Source: Ralstonia mannitolilytica | GTDB lineage: Bacteria > Pseudomonadota > Gammaproteobacteria > Burkholderiales > Burkholderiaceae | Reading direction: 5' to 3' | NCBI RefSeq assembly: GCF_905397375.1 | Contig: NZ_CAJPVG010000005.1 | Span: 62,001 to 126,000, forward strand | Length of the DNA: 64,000 nt | Shown: one piece after another, positions 7,619 to 17,592 of the stretch | Layout: each line of letters starts with the position of its first letter | Numbering within the stretch: the first letter of the stretch is position 1 | Program-made: the position numbers and the translations under genes | Notes under the pieces: generated by a model | What the model was told of the DNA's origin: nothing | Database searches by the model: none | The model's input: the letters and a program-made list of their open reading frames with translations, nothing else

Positions 7619-7663
7619 GTCGACCTCGGCACGGAAGAAGAAGCGCCGAGCATAGCAGCCACC

Positions 7664-7708
7664 GCAGAAACAGCAAGGGCGGCGCCGCACGTCTTGCGGC
7701 ACCGCCCT
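7664..7708 (-). terminator. Probable terminator after the response regulator
   Basis: A 14-bp stem with one mismatch (7676-7689 with 7695-7708, loop CGTCT) lies just downstream of the minus-strand response regulator. On that strand it is followed by a T-rich TTGCTGTTTCTG rather than a clean T-run, so termination may be partial. Confidence 0.5.
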
Positions 7709-7734
7709 GGCGCGACAGCCAGACCGGCCGGCGC

Positions 7735-8475
7735 CTACGCGTCGTATGCCTCGACGCCGATATCGGCCATGGTGCCGAAGCCCTCCGCGGCCTTGAGGTG
7801 ATCCACACGATAGCCGTGCTTGTACACCGCCACCAGGCGCACTTCGTTGGTTGGCTCGATGTTCAGCTTCATGCGGATACGCGAGACGTGGCTGTCGATC
7901 GTGCGCGTGTATTCCGATGAGTTGCGGCCCCACACCTGGCCAAAGATGTGGTCTCGCGACAGTGTGCGGCCCACGTTCGAGAACAGCAGCAGCGCAAGCT
8001 GGAACTCGATGGCCGTCAGCGCGACGGGCTGACCGTGCAGCGTGACCTGCTGGCGCTGGGGGTTGAAGTGATACGGCCCCAACTCGAACGGCAGGCGGCC
8101 ATACGGAATCGGATACGCGCGACGCAGCAGCGCATCGACGCGCGCACGCAGCTCAGAAATGCGGAACGGCTTGGCGATGTAATCGTCAGCGCCCTGCGTG
8201 AGCGCGCGCACCAGGCTCTTTTCGTCTTCCTCGGCCGTCACGAACAGAATGGGGAGCACCTCCTTGTGACGGCCCCGTACGACGCTCAGCACATCGATGC
8301 CGAGCATGCCCGGCGTATGCCAGTCGAGGATCAGCATGTCGTACGAGCAGCGCCCGAGCATGCGCAGCAGCGTGGTGCCATCGGTATACGTGACGACTTC
8401 GTGGTCGGATTGGGACAGGATCTGGACGATGACTTCGCTTTGGAAGGGGTCGTCTTCGAGCAAGGCGATTCGCAT
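7735..8475 (-). CDS. OmpR/PhoB-type response regulator, orphan
   Basis: The 246-residue protein starts at the ATG at 8475 (MRIALLEDD); another in-frame ATG four codons upstream lacks a ribosome site. The receiver domain has the acidic pair Asp-8/Asp-9, phospho-acceptor Asp-51 in LILDWHTPG, Thr-80 and Lys-102 in AKPF. A winged-helix DNA-binding domain follows from about 125 to 232. It would activate or repress promoters once phosphorylated. No sensor kinase gene adjoins it, so the partner must be encoded elsewhere. Downstream is a probable terminator. Confidence 0.85.
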   Translation of the reverse strand: MRIALLEDDPFQSEVIVQILSQSDHEVVTYTDGTTLLRMLGRCSYDMLILDWHTPGMLGIDVLSVVRGRHKEVLPILFVTAEEDEKSLVRALTQGADDYIAKPFRISELRARVDALLRRAYPIPYGRLPFELGPYHFNPQRQQVTLHGQPVALTAIEFQLALLLFSNVGRTLSRDHIFGQVWGRNSSEYTRTIDSHVSRIRMKLNIEPTNEVRLVAVYKHGYRVDHLKAAEGFGTMADIGVEAYDA

Positions 8476-8940
8476 GTTCGGTTCCATGAAAGTTTGCCCA
8501 CATGCGCGCCAGAATGGCGGCGCCCCTGGCCGGCGCCCGGTCCGCCGTGCTTTCACGCGATCCGTTGCATGTGTTACGTGTTTTCGATTTTCATGGCGAG
8601 GTCTGCCACGGACCATGAGAAAAGTCCCAATTTGTGAACATGCTTGCAGACCATTTTCGAGCGTGTCTTGCGCGGGAGATGCGAAAAAAAAGCCCGGACA
8701 ACGGGGTCCGGGCGGCGGTGTTTCTCACATGTGACGGGATCAGAAACACCCAAGGGTCTCGTATGCCAGACACGTGCAGCACACCGGGGGACGCGCTGCA
8801 ACGTCACGGGGTAACGTCAAGGAGGGGATTCCGACGTATTTGTCCGGCAAACGGGAGTGACATGATGCCTCGCGCAGCCGGCAAGCGCGTCGCCCGTGAC
8901 AATATTTGACATGTCCTTCCCCCGGGCGGCGAACCGGGCA
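8476..8940. other. Long intergenic region with sRNA-like module
   Basis: This 465-bp interval separates the response regulator from the LysR gene, both on the minus strand. A short plus-strand open frame here runs through the terminator stem and looks non-coding. The notable content is the hairpin pair at 8684-8750; the rest should hold the response-regulator promoter and the LysR 3' untranslated region. Confidence 0.5.
8684..8750 (-). ncRNA. Candidate small RNA ending in an intrinsic terminator
   Basis: Read on the minus strand, a 9-bp perfect stem (GGTGTTTCT with AGAAACACC, enclosing the palindrome CACATGTG) is followed three bases later by a strong terminator: GCCCGGAC, six-base loop, GTCCGGGC, then eight T residues. 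This order of hairpin, short linker and terminator with a long U-tail is typical of Hfq-binding small RNAs. It is 191 bp or more from the end of the LysR gene and has no coding frame of its own. A clear promoter was not found, so it could also be the 3' end of the LysR mRNA. Confidence 0.4.
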
Positions 8941-9858
8941 TCACGTCGGATCTGCGTTCTCAAGCTCCTGGCGGATCGATTCGGTCAACATGTCGATCAG
9001 CAGGCGAACGCGCTTGGGCACGAAGCGAGCAGACGGCGTAACGAGGTGGATCGGCTCCCCGCTCGTGGCGTAATCGGGCAGCACGCGCACGAGGCGTGGC
9101 AGCGGCGCATTGGCTCGGGCCACGGCGCTTGCATACAACGGCAGCGGGCCGATGCCGGTGCCGGCCGCGATCAAGGTCTCGAGGTACGAGAGGCTGTCGG
9201 CGTTCAGGCGGGCGCGCACGGCAACCGTCTTCAGCCCATCGGGGCCGACGAGGCGCCATTGCGTTTCGCCGCGCCCGCTGCCGCGAAAGTCGAGGCAGCA
9301 GTGATCGGCCAGGCCTTGCACGGTCTGCGGTGCGCCGCGGCGCTGCAGGTAATCCGGCGAGGCGAACAAGCCGATACGCAGCACGCCGAGCGGGCGGGCC
9401 ACCAGCGAGCTGTCTGCCAGGCGCCCGACACGCACCGCCAGGTCGAAGCCCTCCTGCACCAGGTCGACATTGCGCGGGGTGAGCACGACGTCGAGGTCGA
9501 TGTCCGGATACTGCTGCATGAAGCGTGCGGCCACAGGCGCCACCAGCAACCGCCCGACGTCTTCCGACGACGTGAGACGCACTTTGCCGCGCGGCACATC
9601 CTGGAGCTCACCGGCGCAGGTGGTGGCGCGTTCGATCTCTTCCAGTGCGTGCGACGCCACCTGATACAGGCTCTGGCCCGCATCCGTCAGATGCAGCGTG
9701 CGTGTGGTGCGCTGTAACAGTCGAACGTTCAAATCCTGCTCGAGGGCCGCAATGCCGCGGCTGACCGACGACTTCGGCAAATCGAGCCGCGCCGCCGCCG
9801 CGGTGAAGCTCCCCGCCTCCACGACGCGCACGAACAGCGCCAGCTGATTCAGATCCAT
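8941..9858 (-). CDS. LysR-family transcriptional regulator
   Basis: The start is the ATG at 9858 (MDLNQLALFVRVVEAGSF), two bases after the perfect AGGAGGAAAC region; this gives 305 residues. The helix-turn-helix occupies about residues 17-45 (FTAAAARLDLPKSSVSRGI), and a LysR effector-binding domain follows from about 90 onward. It is divergent from a pirin gene with a 149-bp gap, the standard arrangement in which a LysR regulator controls its neighbour. The effector is unknown. Confidence 0.9.
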   Translation of the reverse strand: MDLNQLALFVRVVEAGSFTAAAARLDLPKSSVSRGIAALEQDLNVRLLQRTTRTLHLTDAGQSLYQVASHALEEIERATTCAGELQDVPRGKVRLTSSEDVGRLLVAPVAARFMQQYPDIDLDVVLTPRNVDLVQEGFDLAVRVGRLADSSLVARPLGVLRIGLFASPDYLQRRGAPQTVQGLADHCCLDFRGSGRGETQWRLVGPDGLKTVAVRARLNADSLSYLETLIAAGTGIGPLPLYASAVARANAPLPRLVRVLPDYATSGEPIHLVTPSARFVPKRVRLLIDMLTESIRQELENADPT

Positions 9859-10007
9859 GGGTTTCCTCCTGATTGGGGCGCCCGCCGGCTTGTGGTTTTC
9901 ATTGTCTCGCCGTGAGCAACATTTTTTCCCACAATAACCGACTAGTGCAAACAGGGCAACTACCCTACATTCGGGATATGACAAATCCCCAAACCCAGGA
10001 GAACGAC

Positions 10008-10904
10008 ATGGAAACCCTCGTGCAAGCCCAAGTGCAGCGCGGCCGTCGGGTGGAGCGCATCATCACGGGCCGGCCGACCTCGGATGGCGCCGGCGTGAAG
10101 CTCACCCGCGTGCTGACGAACAACCTGCAACGGCGGCTTGACCCGTTCCTGATGCTCGATGCATTCCGCAGCGATGACCCGAACGACTACCTGGCCGGCT
10201 TTCCCGACCATCCGCACCGCGGCTTCGAAACGGTGACGTACATGATCGCGGGCCGCATGCGCCACCGCGACAGCGCCGGGCACGAAGGCCTGCTGCAGCA
10301 TGGCGGCGTGCAGTGGATGACGGCAGGCAGCGGTGTCGTGCACTCCGAAATGCCCGAGCAGGAAGACGGCGTGATGGAAGGCTTCCAGCTATGGCTGAAC
10401 CTGCCCGCACGCGACAAGATGACGACGCCGTGGTACCGCGACATCCCGTCCGAAGAGATTCCGGAGTTCACGACGCAGGACGGCGTGGCCGTGCGCGTGA
10501 TCGCCGGGGAGTCGCAAGGCGTGCGAGGCGCGATGACGCGCGAAGCGACGCAGCCGCTGTATCTGGACATCACGCTGCCGGCCGGGGCGTCGTTCGCGCA
10601 GCCGCTGCCGGAAAAGCACAACGCGTTCGTCTACGTGTTCCGCGGCAGCGCGATGGTGGGCGATGCGAAAGCGCCGGGCAACGCCGGCCTGCAGCGTGTG
10701 GACGACAAGCAGATGGCCATCCTGGCCAACACGGAAGGCAGCGACGGCGTGGACATCCGCGCGGACGATGCGCCGGCGCGCGTGCTGCTGATCGCGGGCA
10801 AGCCGCTGAACGAGTCGATTGTGCAGTACGGCCCGTTCGTGATGAACACGCAGGAAGAAATCTTCCAGGCCGTGCGTGACTTCCAGGCCGGCAAGTTCGC
10901 CTGA
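10008..10904 (+). CDS. Pirin-family bicupin protein
   Basis: The start is the ATG at 10008, six bases after AGGAG. The 298-residue product has two cupin domains. The N-terminal one keeps all four metal ligands of pirins: His-68 and His-70 in DHPHRGFETVTY, and His-112 and Glu-114 in VVHSEMPE. Bacterial pirins of this type have quercetin 2,3-dioxygenase-like activity in vitro or act as redox-sensing partners of other proteins; the cellular role here is unknown. Transcription probably depends on the divergent LysR regulator. Confidence 0.88.
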   Translation: METLVQAQVQRGRRVERIITGRPTSDGAGVKLTRVLTNNLQRRLDPFLMLDAFRSDDPNDYLAGFPDHPHRGFETVTYMIAGRMRHRDSAGHEGLLQHGGVQWMTAGSGVVHSEMPEQEDGVMEGFQLWLNLPARDKMTTPWYRDIPSEEIPEFTTQDGVAVRVIAGESQGVRGAMTREATQPLYLDITLPAGASFAQPLPEKHNAFVYVFRGSAMVGDAKAPGNAGLQRVDDKQMAILANTEGSDGVDIRADDAPARVLLIAGKPLNESIVQYGPFVMNTQEEIFQAVRDFQAGKFA

Positions 10905-10911
10905 GCCTCAA

Positions 10912-10948
10912 AGAAAAACCGCCGCTCGGTTTCACCAGAGCGGCGGTT
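10912..10948 (-). terminator. Terminator overlapping the srkA 3' end
   Basis: AACCGCCGCTC at 10917-10927 pairs perfectly over 11 bp with GAGCGGCGGTT at 10938-10948. On the minus strand the stem is followed by TTTTTCTTT. The 5' arm of the stem lies inside the last codons of the kinase gene, so coding and termination overlap. Confidence 0.8.
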
Positions 10949-11975
10949 CGTCCAGCAGCGCGATCTGCTCGCGCAATTCCAGCACCCGGTCCTGCCAGTA
11001 ACGTTGCGTGTTGAACCACGGAAACGCGGCAGGGAACGCCGGATCATTCCAGCGACGCGCCAGCCACGCGCTGTAGTGCAGCAGGCGCAGCGTGCGCAAC
11101 GCTTCCACCAGATGCAGCTCGCGCGTGTCGAACTCACAGAAGTCCTCGTAGCCGGCGAGCAGGCTGGCCAGCTGCGACTGCATCAATGCGCGATCGCCTG
11201 AGAGCAGCATCCACAGATCCTGCACGGCCGGGCCGGTGCGGCTGTCGTCGAAATCGACGAAGTGCGGGCCGGCCGAACGCAGCGGGTCGCCTTGCCGGGC
11301 GTCGTCTTCTTCGATCCAGAGGACGTTGGAGGCGTGGCAATCGCCGTGCAGGCGCAGCAGTGAGACGTCGCCCGCGCGGTCGTAGCAGCGGCGCACGCCA
11401 TCAAGTGCGGCGTCGGCGACGCTGCGCCAGGCGGGCAGCAGATCGGACGGGATGAAATCGTGTTCGAGCAGCCAGTCGCGCGATTGCACGCCGAAGGTGT
11501 CGATGTCGAGCGCGGGCCGCGCCATGAACGGACGCTGCGCGCCGACGGCGTGGATGCGGCCAAGGAAGCGCCCCATCCATTCGAGCGTGTCGTCGCGGTC
11601 GATGGCGGGCACGCGGCCGGCGCAGCGCGGGAAGATCGCGAAGTGCCAGCGCCCAAACGCGTGCAGCGTGCGGCCATCGATTTCCAGCGGCGCGATCACA
11701 GGGATTTCCGCCGCCGCCAGTTCCGCCGTAAAGGTGTGCTCTTCGACGATCTGCGTGTCGGTCCAGCGGCCCGGCCGGTAAAACTTGACCACCACCGGGG
11801 CGCCGTCTTCCACGCCGACCTGGTACACGCGGTTTTCGTAGCTATTGAGCGCGAACATGCGGCCGTCCGGCATCAGCCCGACCTCCGCCAGCGCATCCAG
11901 GATGCTGTCGGGCGTCAGGCCGCCGTATGGCGCTTCGGCGGATGCGGGCAGGCCGCTGTCGTCGCTGCCGTGCAT
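10932..11975 (-). CDS. srkA: Stress response kinase A-like protein kinase
   Basis: This 347-residue protein belongs to the YihE/RdoA (SrkA) family of aminoglycoside-phosphotransferase-fold Ser/Thr kinases. An N-terminal lobe holds NRVYQVG and VVKFYRPGRW with the ATP-contacting Lys. The catalytic loop is LHGDCHASNVLW and the metal-binding loop is FVDFDDSRTGP. Its length matches the E. coli protein (about 328) with a short N-terminal extension. SrkA limits stress-induced programmed death in E. coli; its substrates are unclear. It starts five bases after the helicase stop codon, so it is probably cotranscribed with it. The 3' end carries the terminator. Confidence 0.85.
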   Translation of the reverse strand: MHGSDDSGLPASAEAPYGGLTPDSILDALAEVGLMPDGRMFALNSYENRVYQVGVEDGAPVVVKFYRPGRWTDTQIVEEHTFTAELAAAEIPVIAPLEIDGRTLHAFGRWHFAIFPRCAGRVPAIDRDDTLEWMGRFLGRIHAVGAQRPFMARPALDIDTFGVQSRDWLLEHDFIPSDLLPAWRSVADAALDGVRRCYDRAGDVSLLRLHGDCHASNVLWIEEDDARQGDPLRSAGPHFVDFDDSRTGPAVQDLWMLLSGDRALMQSQLASLLAGYEDFCEFDTRELHLVEALRTLRLLHYSAWLARRWNDPAFPAAFPWFNTQRYWQDRVLELREQIALLDEPPLW

Positions 11976-11980
11976 GAACG

Positions 11981-13603
<1,623 letters not shown>

Positions 13604-13771
13604 GGAAAAGCGATTGGACCGGCGTGTCCCGCGCATTCGTTCGTGCGCCAATCGTGGACAAAGCCTGGGTAGGTGACGGGGCGACTGGACCCCGGGGACT
13701 GCGAGAAGGGGCGTAGTTTAGCAGGATGCGGGGTGGGGGGTTTTGTTGGTGTTGGTTTTCGGGTTGTGGTG

Positions 13772-13812
13772 CATCCGTTGTTTCGTGCCCGGCAGGGCAC
13801 GAAACACGGATG
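13772..13812. repeat. Long palindromic hairpin (REP-like)
   Basis: CATCCGT-T-GTTTCGTGCCC at 13772-13790 pairs with GGGCACGAAAC-A-CGGATG at 13795-13812, giving an 18-bp stem with a single bulged base and a 4-base loop. No T-run follows on either strand, so it is not an ordinary terminator. It lies between the divergent helicase and LysR gene ends and just after a G- and T-rich tract (about 13725-13770). It resembles extragenic palindromic elements, but no second copy was seen in this window. Confidence 0.55.
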
Positions 13813-13827
13813 GACCAGCGCCCCCCT

Positions 13828-14826
13828 TCATCCCCCCCGCAAAGCCGCCAAGGGCGCATTCACCACATCCCCCAGCCGCTCAGCCAACGAATACCTGGCC
13901 ATATAGCGCCGAAAGTGCGCCAGAAACGCCGTCTCCGCTGGCGTCAACCGCCGCTCCTTGTGCCACAGCAAGTACAGGTCGATATCCGCCACCCCTTCCT
14001 CCGGCGGCAAGCGCCACAGCCTCTGCTGCGCGAGATCGTCCGCCACGATGTGTTCCGGCAAGCAGCCGATCCCGTAGCCGGCGAACACCAGCCGCTTGAT
14101 CTCGTCCAGGCTCGGCGAGGTGGCGACGATACGACCGGTGAATCCCTTCTGATCGCGAAACACCGCCAGCGGCGAGAGCGCATCGCCGAGCTGATCACTC
14201 ATGAAGGAGACGAAGTTCTCGCCGAGCAGGTCGTCGATCGACAGCCCGGTGCGCCCGAACAACCGGTGGTGCCGTCCGCAGAACACGGCATAGCGCTGGC
14301 GCAGGAACAGTTGCCGCTCAAGCTTCTCGGCCGGCGTCCGGCACAGGCTCAGCCCAATGCCGGCGCGCTTTTGCGCCAGTGCATCGAGGATGTCCGCGCT
14401 GCGCATCACGTCCACCTGCAGATCGACGCGCGGGTGATGCCGATGAAACGCCGCGAGGCATTCGTCGTACACGCCCGATTGGATGCGGCTGACGGTCAGC
14501 AGATGCAGCACGCCGCTTACATCGTCCTGCGGCTCGCCGAGTTCGGAGCCGAGCCGCGCGACGTTGCCGTAGACATCGGTGGCAATGCGCAGCACATCTT
14601 CGCCCGCGCGCGTGAGGCGGAAGCGCGAGCCGCGCCGTTCGATGAGCGTGTGACCGAGTTGGCCTTCCAGGCGCCGTAGCGCGAGGCTCACCGCCGGCTG
14701 GGTGATGTGCAGCCGTACCGCAGCCCGGCTGATGCTGCGCTCGTGGACGATGGTGAGGAACGTGCGCAGCAGGTTCCAGTCGAGCCGGTCGCTGACGAGT
14801 GCGGGGTCGAAGGCAGACGGTTCCAT
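13828..14826 (-). CDS. LysR-family transcriptional regulator
   Basis: The start chosen is ATG at 14826 (MEPSAF), giving 332 residues; the frame is open further upstream but has no better ribosome site. The helix-turn-helix lies near residues 18-60 (LRTFLTIVHERSISRAAVRL, TQPAVSLALRRLE) with a LysR substrate-binding domain after it. It is divergent from an MFS transporter gene with a 142-bp gap holding symmetric AT-rich repeats, so it likely controls that transporter. The N-terminal ~15 residues precede the usual start of the family. Confidence 0.88.
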   Translation of the reverse strand: MEPSAFDPALVSDRLDWNLLRTFLTIVHERSISRAAVRLHITQPAVSLALRRLEGQLGHTLIERRGSRFRLTRAGEDVLRIATDVYGNVARLGSELGEPQDDVSGVLHLLTVSRIQSGVYDECLAAFHRHHPRVDLQVDVMRSADILDALAQKRAGIGLSLCRTPAEKLERQLFLRQRYAVFCGRHHRLFGRTGLSIDDLLGENFVSFMSDQLGDALSPLAVFRDQKGFTGRIVATSPSLDEIKRLVFAGYGIGCLPEHIVADDLAQQRLWRLPPEEGVADIDLYLLWHKERRLTPAETAFLAHFRRYMARYSLAERLGDVVNAPLAALRGG

Positions 14827-14843
14827 GATGGCCGGTCGTTCCT

Positions 14844-14883
14844 CTGAATATGAGTTGAATTTATGCGAAGAATAAGTATTCAG
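14844..14883. promoter_or_regulatory. Candidate LysR operator for the transporter gene
   Basis: CTGAATA at 14844-14850 and TATTCAG at 14877-14883 form a perfect 7-bp inverted repeat, and inside it GAATA-AG-TATTC at 14870-14881 forms a second tight palindrome. They lie in the gap between the divergent LysR and MFS genes, where LysR proteins usually bind. Binding is inferred. Confidence 0.45.
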
Positions 14884-14968
14884 AATTTGACTAATACCCG
14901 TCAACCGGCAATAAACACGCATCGCCGCCTCGATGCGGCGAGTAAAAAAACTTGCGAGGAGCACCACC

Positions 14969-16276
14969 ATGCAACTGTCTCAACCGAGCGGGCGCCAGCC
15001 TGCGCGCGCGGCCACCGCCGCCTTTGTCGGCACCATGATCGAGTGGTACGACTTCTACATCTACGCCACCGCCGCCGCGCTCGTATTCGGGCCGCTGTTC
15101 TTCCCGGGCGGCGATCCGTTCCTGAGCACGCTCGCGTCGTTCGGCACGTTCGCGGTGGGCTTCTTCGCCCGGCCGCTCGGCGGCGTGGTGTTCGGCCACT
15201 GGGGAGACCGCATCGGCCGCAAGAAAGCCCTGATGATCACGCTCACGATGATGGGCCTGGCGACCATCGGCATCGGCCTGCTGCCGACGTACGCCACCGC
15301 CGGCGCCATCGCCCCGGTCCTGCTCGTGGTGCTGCGCGTGGTGCAGGGCATTGCGGTCGGCGGCGAATGGGGCGGCGCGGTGCTGATGGCCGGCGAGCAT
15401 GCGCCCCAGGGCCGGCGCACGTTCTTTGCCTCGTTCGCGCAGCTGGGCAGCCCGGCCGGGTTGATCCTCTCGCTGCTGGCGTTCCGCCTCGTCACGTCGA
15501 TGGAGAAAGACGCGTTCATGGACTGGGGCTGGCGCCTGCCCTTCCTGGCAAGCGCGGTGCTGCTGCTCGTGGGCGTGGCGATCCGCCTTGGTGTGAACGA
15601 ATCGCCCGAGTTTGCGCAGATGCAGGCGCAACGCAAGACGGCCAAGCTGCCGATCGCCGAGGTCTGGCGCACGGCGCGCGTGCCGCTGCTGCTGTGCATC
15701 GGCGCCAACACGATCGGCATCGCGGGCGTGTACTTCACCAACACGTTCATGATTGCGTACACGACGCAGTACCTGTCGCTGCCCAAGACGCTGATTCTCG
15801 ATTGCCTGTTTGCCGTGGCGATCATCCAGTTCCTCGCGCAGCCGCTCGCGGCGTGGCTCTCCGAGAAGCTCGGCGGCGCGCGCTTCCTCAAGCTGATGGC
15901 GCTGCTGGCGATGGCCTCGCCGTATCCGATGTTCCTGCTGGTGCAGACGCGCCACGCTCCGCTGATGGTGCTGGGCATTGCGCTGGCCGTGGTGTGCATG
16001 GCGAGCTTCTATTCGGTGATCGCGGGCTTCGTGTCGGGTGTGTTCGAGACACGCGTGCGCTACTCGGCGATCTCGCTGTCGTACCAGGTATGCGGTGCGG
16101 TGGCGGGCGGGCTCACGCCGCTGGTCGGCACCGTCCTCGCGCAGCGCTTTCACGGCCAGTGGTGGCCGCTGGCGGTGTTCTACACGCTGCTCGCCGGTGT
16201 GTCGCTGCTGTGCATCGCGGCCATCGATGCACGCCAATGCGGCCGCGCACCGGCTGCCGATGCGGTGAACGCGTAA
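14969..16276 (+). CDS. MFS transporter, metabolite:H+ symporter type
   Basis: The start is ATG at 14969, eight bases after a GCGAGGA ribosome site, giving 435 residues. Twelve membrane helices are expected. The first helix carries GTMIEWYDFYIYATAA, the hallmark of the metabolite:proton symporter branch (KgtP, ShiA, ProP relatives), and the loop after helix 2 has the MFS signature GDRIGRKKAL. Such carriers import dicarboxylates, shikimate, citrate or similar organic acids across the inner membrane. The divergent LysR gene is the probable regulator. The substrate is not identifiable from sequence. Confidence 0.88.
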   Translation: MQLSQPSGRQPARAATAAFVGTMIEWYDFYIYATAAALVFGPLFFPGGDPFLSTLASFGTFAVGFFARPLGGVVFGHWGDRIGRKKALMITLTMMGLATIGIGLLPTYATAGAIAPVLLVVLRVVQGIAVGGEWGGAVLMAGEHAPQGRRTFFASFAQLGSPAGLILSLLAFRLVTSMEKDAFMDWGWRLPFLASAVLLLVGVAIRLGVNESPEFAQMQAQRKTAKLPIAEVWRTARVPLLLCIGANTIGIAGVYFTNTFMIAYTTQYLSLPKTLILDCLFAVAIIQFLAQPLAAWLSEKLGGARFLKLMALLAMASPYPMFLLVQTRHAPLMVLGIALAVVCMASFYSVIAGFVSGVFETRVRYSAISLSYQVCGAVAGGLTPLVGTVLAQRFHGQWWPLAVFYTLLAGVSLLCIAAIDARQCGRAPAADAVNA

Positions 16277-16300
16277 CGATCTCCATCCACCTGCTTCACC

Positions 16301-17335
16301 ATGCTCACGTTTTTCCATCCTGAACAGCTCCTGCACCACCCGCAGAGCTACTACTCGCGCGGCAAGATGCGCACGCCGCAAGAGGTGCCCGACCGCGCCA
16401 TCCACCTGCTGCAGGCGGCGCGCGATCTCGGCTTCACCATCACGCGACCCGAAGACCATGGCGTGGCGCCGCTCACCGCGGTGCACGGCGAGCCCTACCT
16501 GCGCTTCCTGCAGAACGCCCATGCCGAATGGCAGCGGCTGCCCGAAGACTGGGGCGACGAGGTGATGTCCAACATCTTCGTGCGTGAACCGAACGCGCTG
16601 CGCGGCGTGCTGGCCCAGGCGGCACGGTACCTGGCCGACGGCAGTTGCCCCGTGGGGGAGAACACGTGGCGATCGGCCTACTGGTCTGCACAGAGCGCAG
16701 CGGCCGGTGCGCAGGCCATCCTCAACGGCGAGCGCATGGCGTATGCGCTGTGCCGCCCGCCGGGGCATCACGCCCGACGCGAGGCCGCTGGCGGTTTCTG
16801 CTACCTGAACAACGCTGCCATCGCCGCGCAGGCGCTGCGCGGGAGGTTCCAGCGCGTCGCCATTCTCGACACCGACATGCACCATGGCCAGGGCATCCAG
16901 GAAATCTTCTACGACCGCGCCGATGTGCTGTACGTCTCCATCCATGGAGACCCGACCAACTTCTACCCCGTCGTCGCCGGTTTTGACGACGAGCGCGGCA
17001 CCGGCGACGGCCTGGGCCTGAACGTGAACCTGCCGATGCCGCATCGCTCGCCGGAATCGGTGTTCTTTGACAAGCTCGACCAAGCGCTGGCCGCGCTGGC
17101 ACGCTTCGAGCCTGACGTGCTGGTGCTCTCGCTCGGCTTTGACATCTACCGCGAAGATCCGCAATCGCAGGTGGACGTGTCCACCGAAGGCTTTGGTCGT
17201 CTTGGGCAGGCCATCGGCGCGACCGGCTTGCCGACGCTGGTGGTGCAGGAAGGCGGGTATCACCTCGCCACCCTCGCACAGAACGCCGCAGCATTCTTTG
17301 GCGGGCTTCAAGCGCCGCTTCGGCCGGCCGGCTGA
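16301..17335 (+). CDS. Histone-deacetylase-family acetylpolyamine amidohydrolase-like
   Basis: This 344-residue protein has the arginase/deacetylase fold. Active-site residues are visible: His-156 and His-157 in PPGHHARR, zinc ligands Asp-192 and His-194 in TDMHHGQG, Asp-281 in LGFDIYRED, and the catalytic Tyr-320 in EGGYH. The GEN turn at 119-121 and the overall length fit bacterial acetylpolyamine amidohydrolases rather than eukaryote-like deacetylases. They remove acetyl groups from acetylated polyamines, letting them be reused. It follows the MFS gene by 24 bp on the same strand, so the transporter may supply a related compound. Confidence 0.82.
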   Translation: MLTFFHPEQLLHHPQSYYSRGKMRTPQEVPDRAIHLLQAARDLGFTITRPEDHGVAPLTAVHGEPYLRFLQNAHAEWQRLPEDWGDEVMSNIFVREPNALRGVLAQAARYLADGSCPVGENTWRSAYWSAQSAAAGAQAILNGERMAYALCRPPGHHARREAAGGFCYLNNAAIAAQALRGRFQRVAILDTDMHHGQGIQEIFYDRADVLYVSIHGDPTNFYPVVAGFDDERGTGDGLGLNVNLPMPHRSPESVFFDKLDQALAALARFEPDVLVLSLGFDIYREDPQSQVDVSTEGFGRLGQAIGATGLPTLVVQEGGYHLATLAQNAAAFFGGLQAPLRPAG

Positions 17336-17464
17336 CCTCCCGCCCGGGCGCAAGCGCTTCGGCCCTGCGCCGAATGTTTGCGCCCACTCTCCATGCGGGG
17401 CCCGTCCCACCGGCGTCCCCGCCGAAACCTCTCCCCCTCTAGAGTGCTTGCTCGAATCGCACGC

Positions 17465-17494
17465 TTGGCGTTTTCAAACGTCTGTTCCTAACAT
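17465..17494 (+). promoter_or_regulatory. Promoter with embedded half-site for the fatty-acid TetR gene
   Basis: A -35 TTGGCG (17465-17470) and a -10 TAACAT (17489-17494) are separated by 18 bases. TTCAAAC at 17473-17479 lies in the spacer, and its inverted partner GTTTGAA lies at 17518-17524. CAAAC/GTTTG half-sites are typical for PsrA-like TetR regulators of fatty-acid genes, so autorepression is plausible. Confidence 0.45.
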
Positions 17495-17592
17495 GCCCGA
17501 GCAACACAAATACACATGTTTGAATCGTTCGTTCGAGCGCTGCAATGCAGCAATCGCGCGCCGGTATCGGACCAAAACAAGAGGTTGGAGAC

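Noticed and set aside
8634..8909. 91-codon plus-strand frame in the 8.5-8.9 kb gap
   Set aside because: It runs through the terminator stem and the A-run, has no ribosome site and no family resemblance.
14891..17410. 839-codon minus-strand frame
   Set aside because: It crosses two well-supported plus-strand genes (MFS transporter and deacetylase) and is composed of shadow residues (Arg, His, Gln, Glu).
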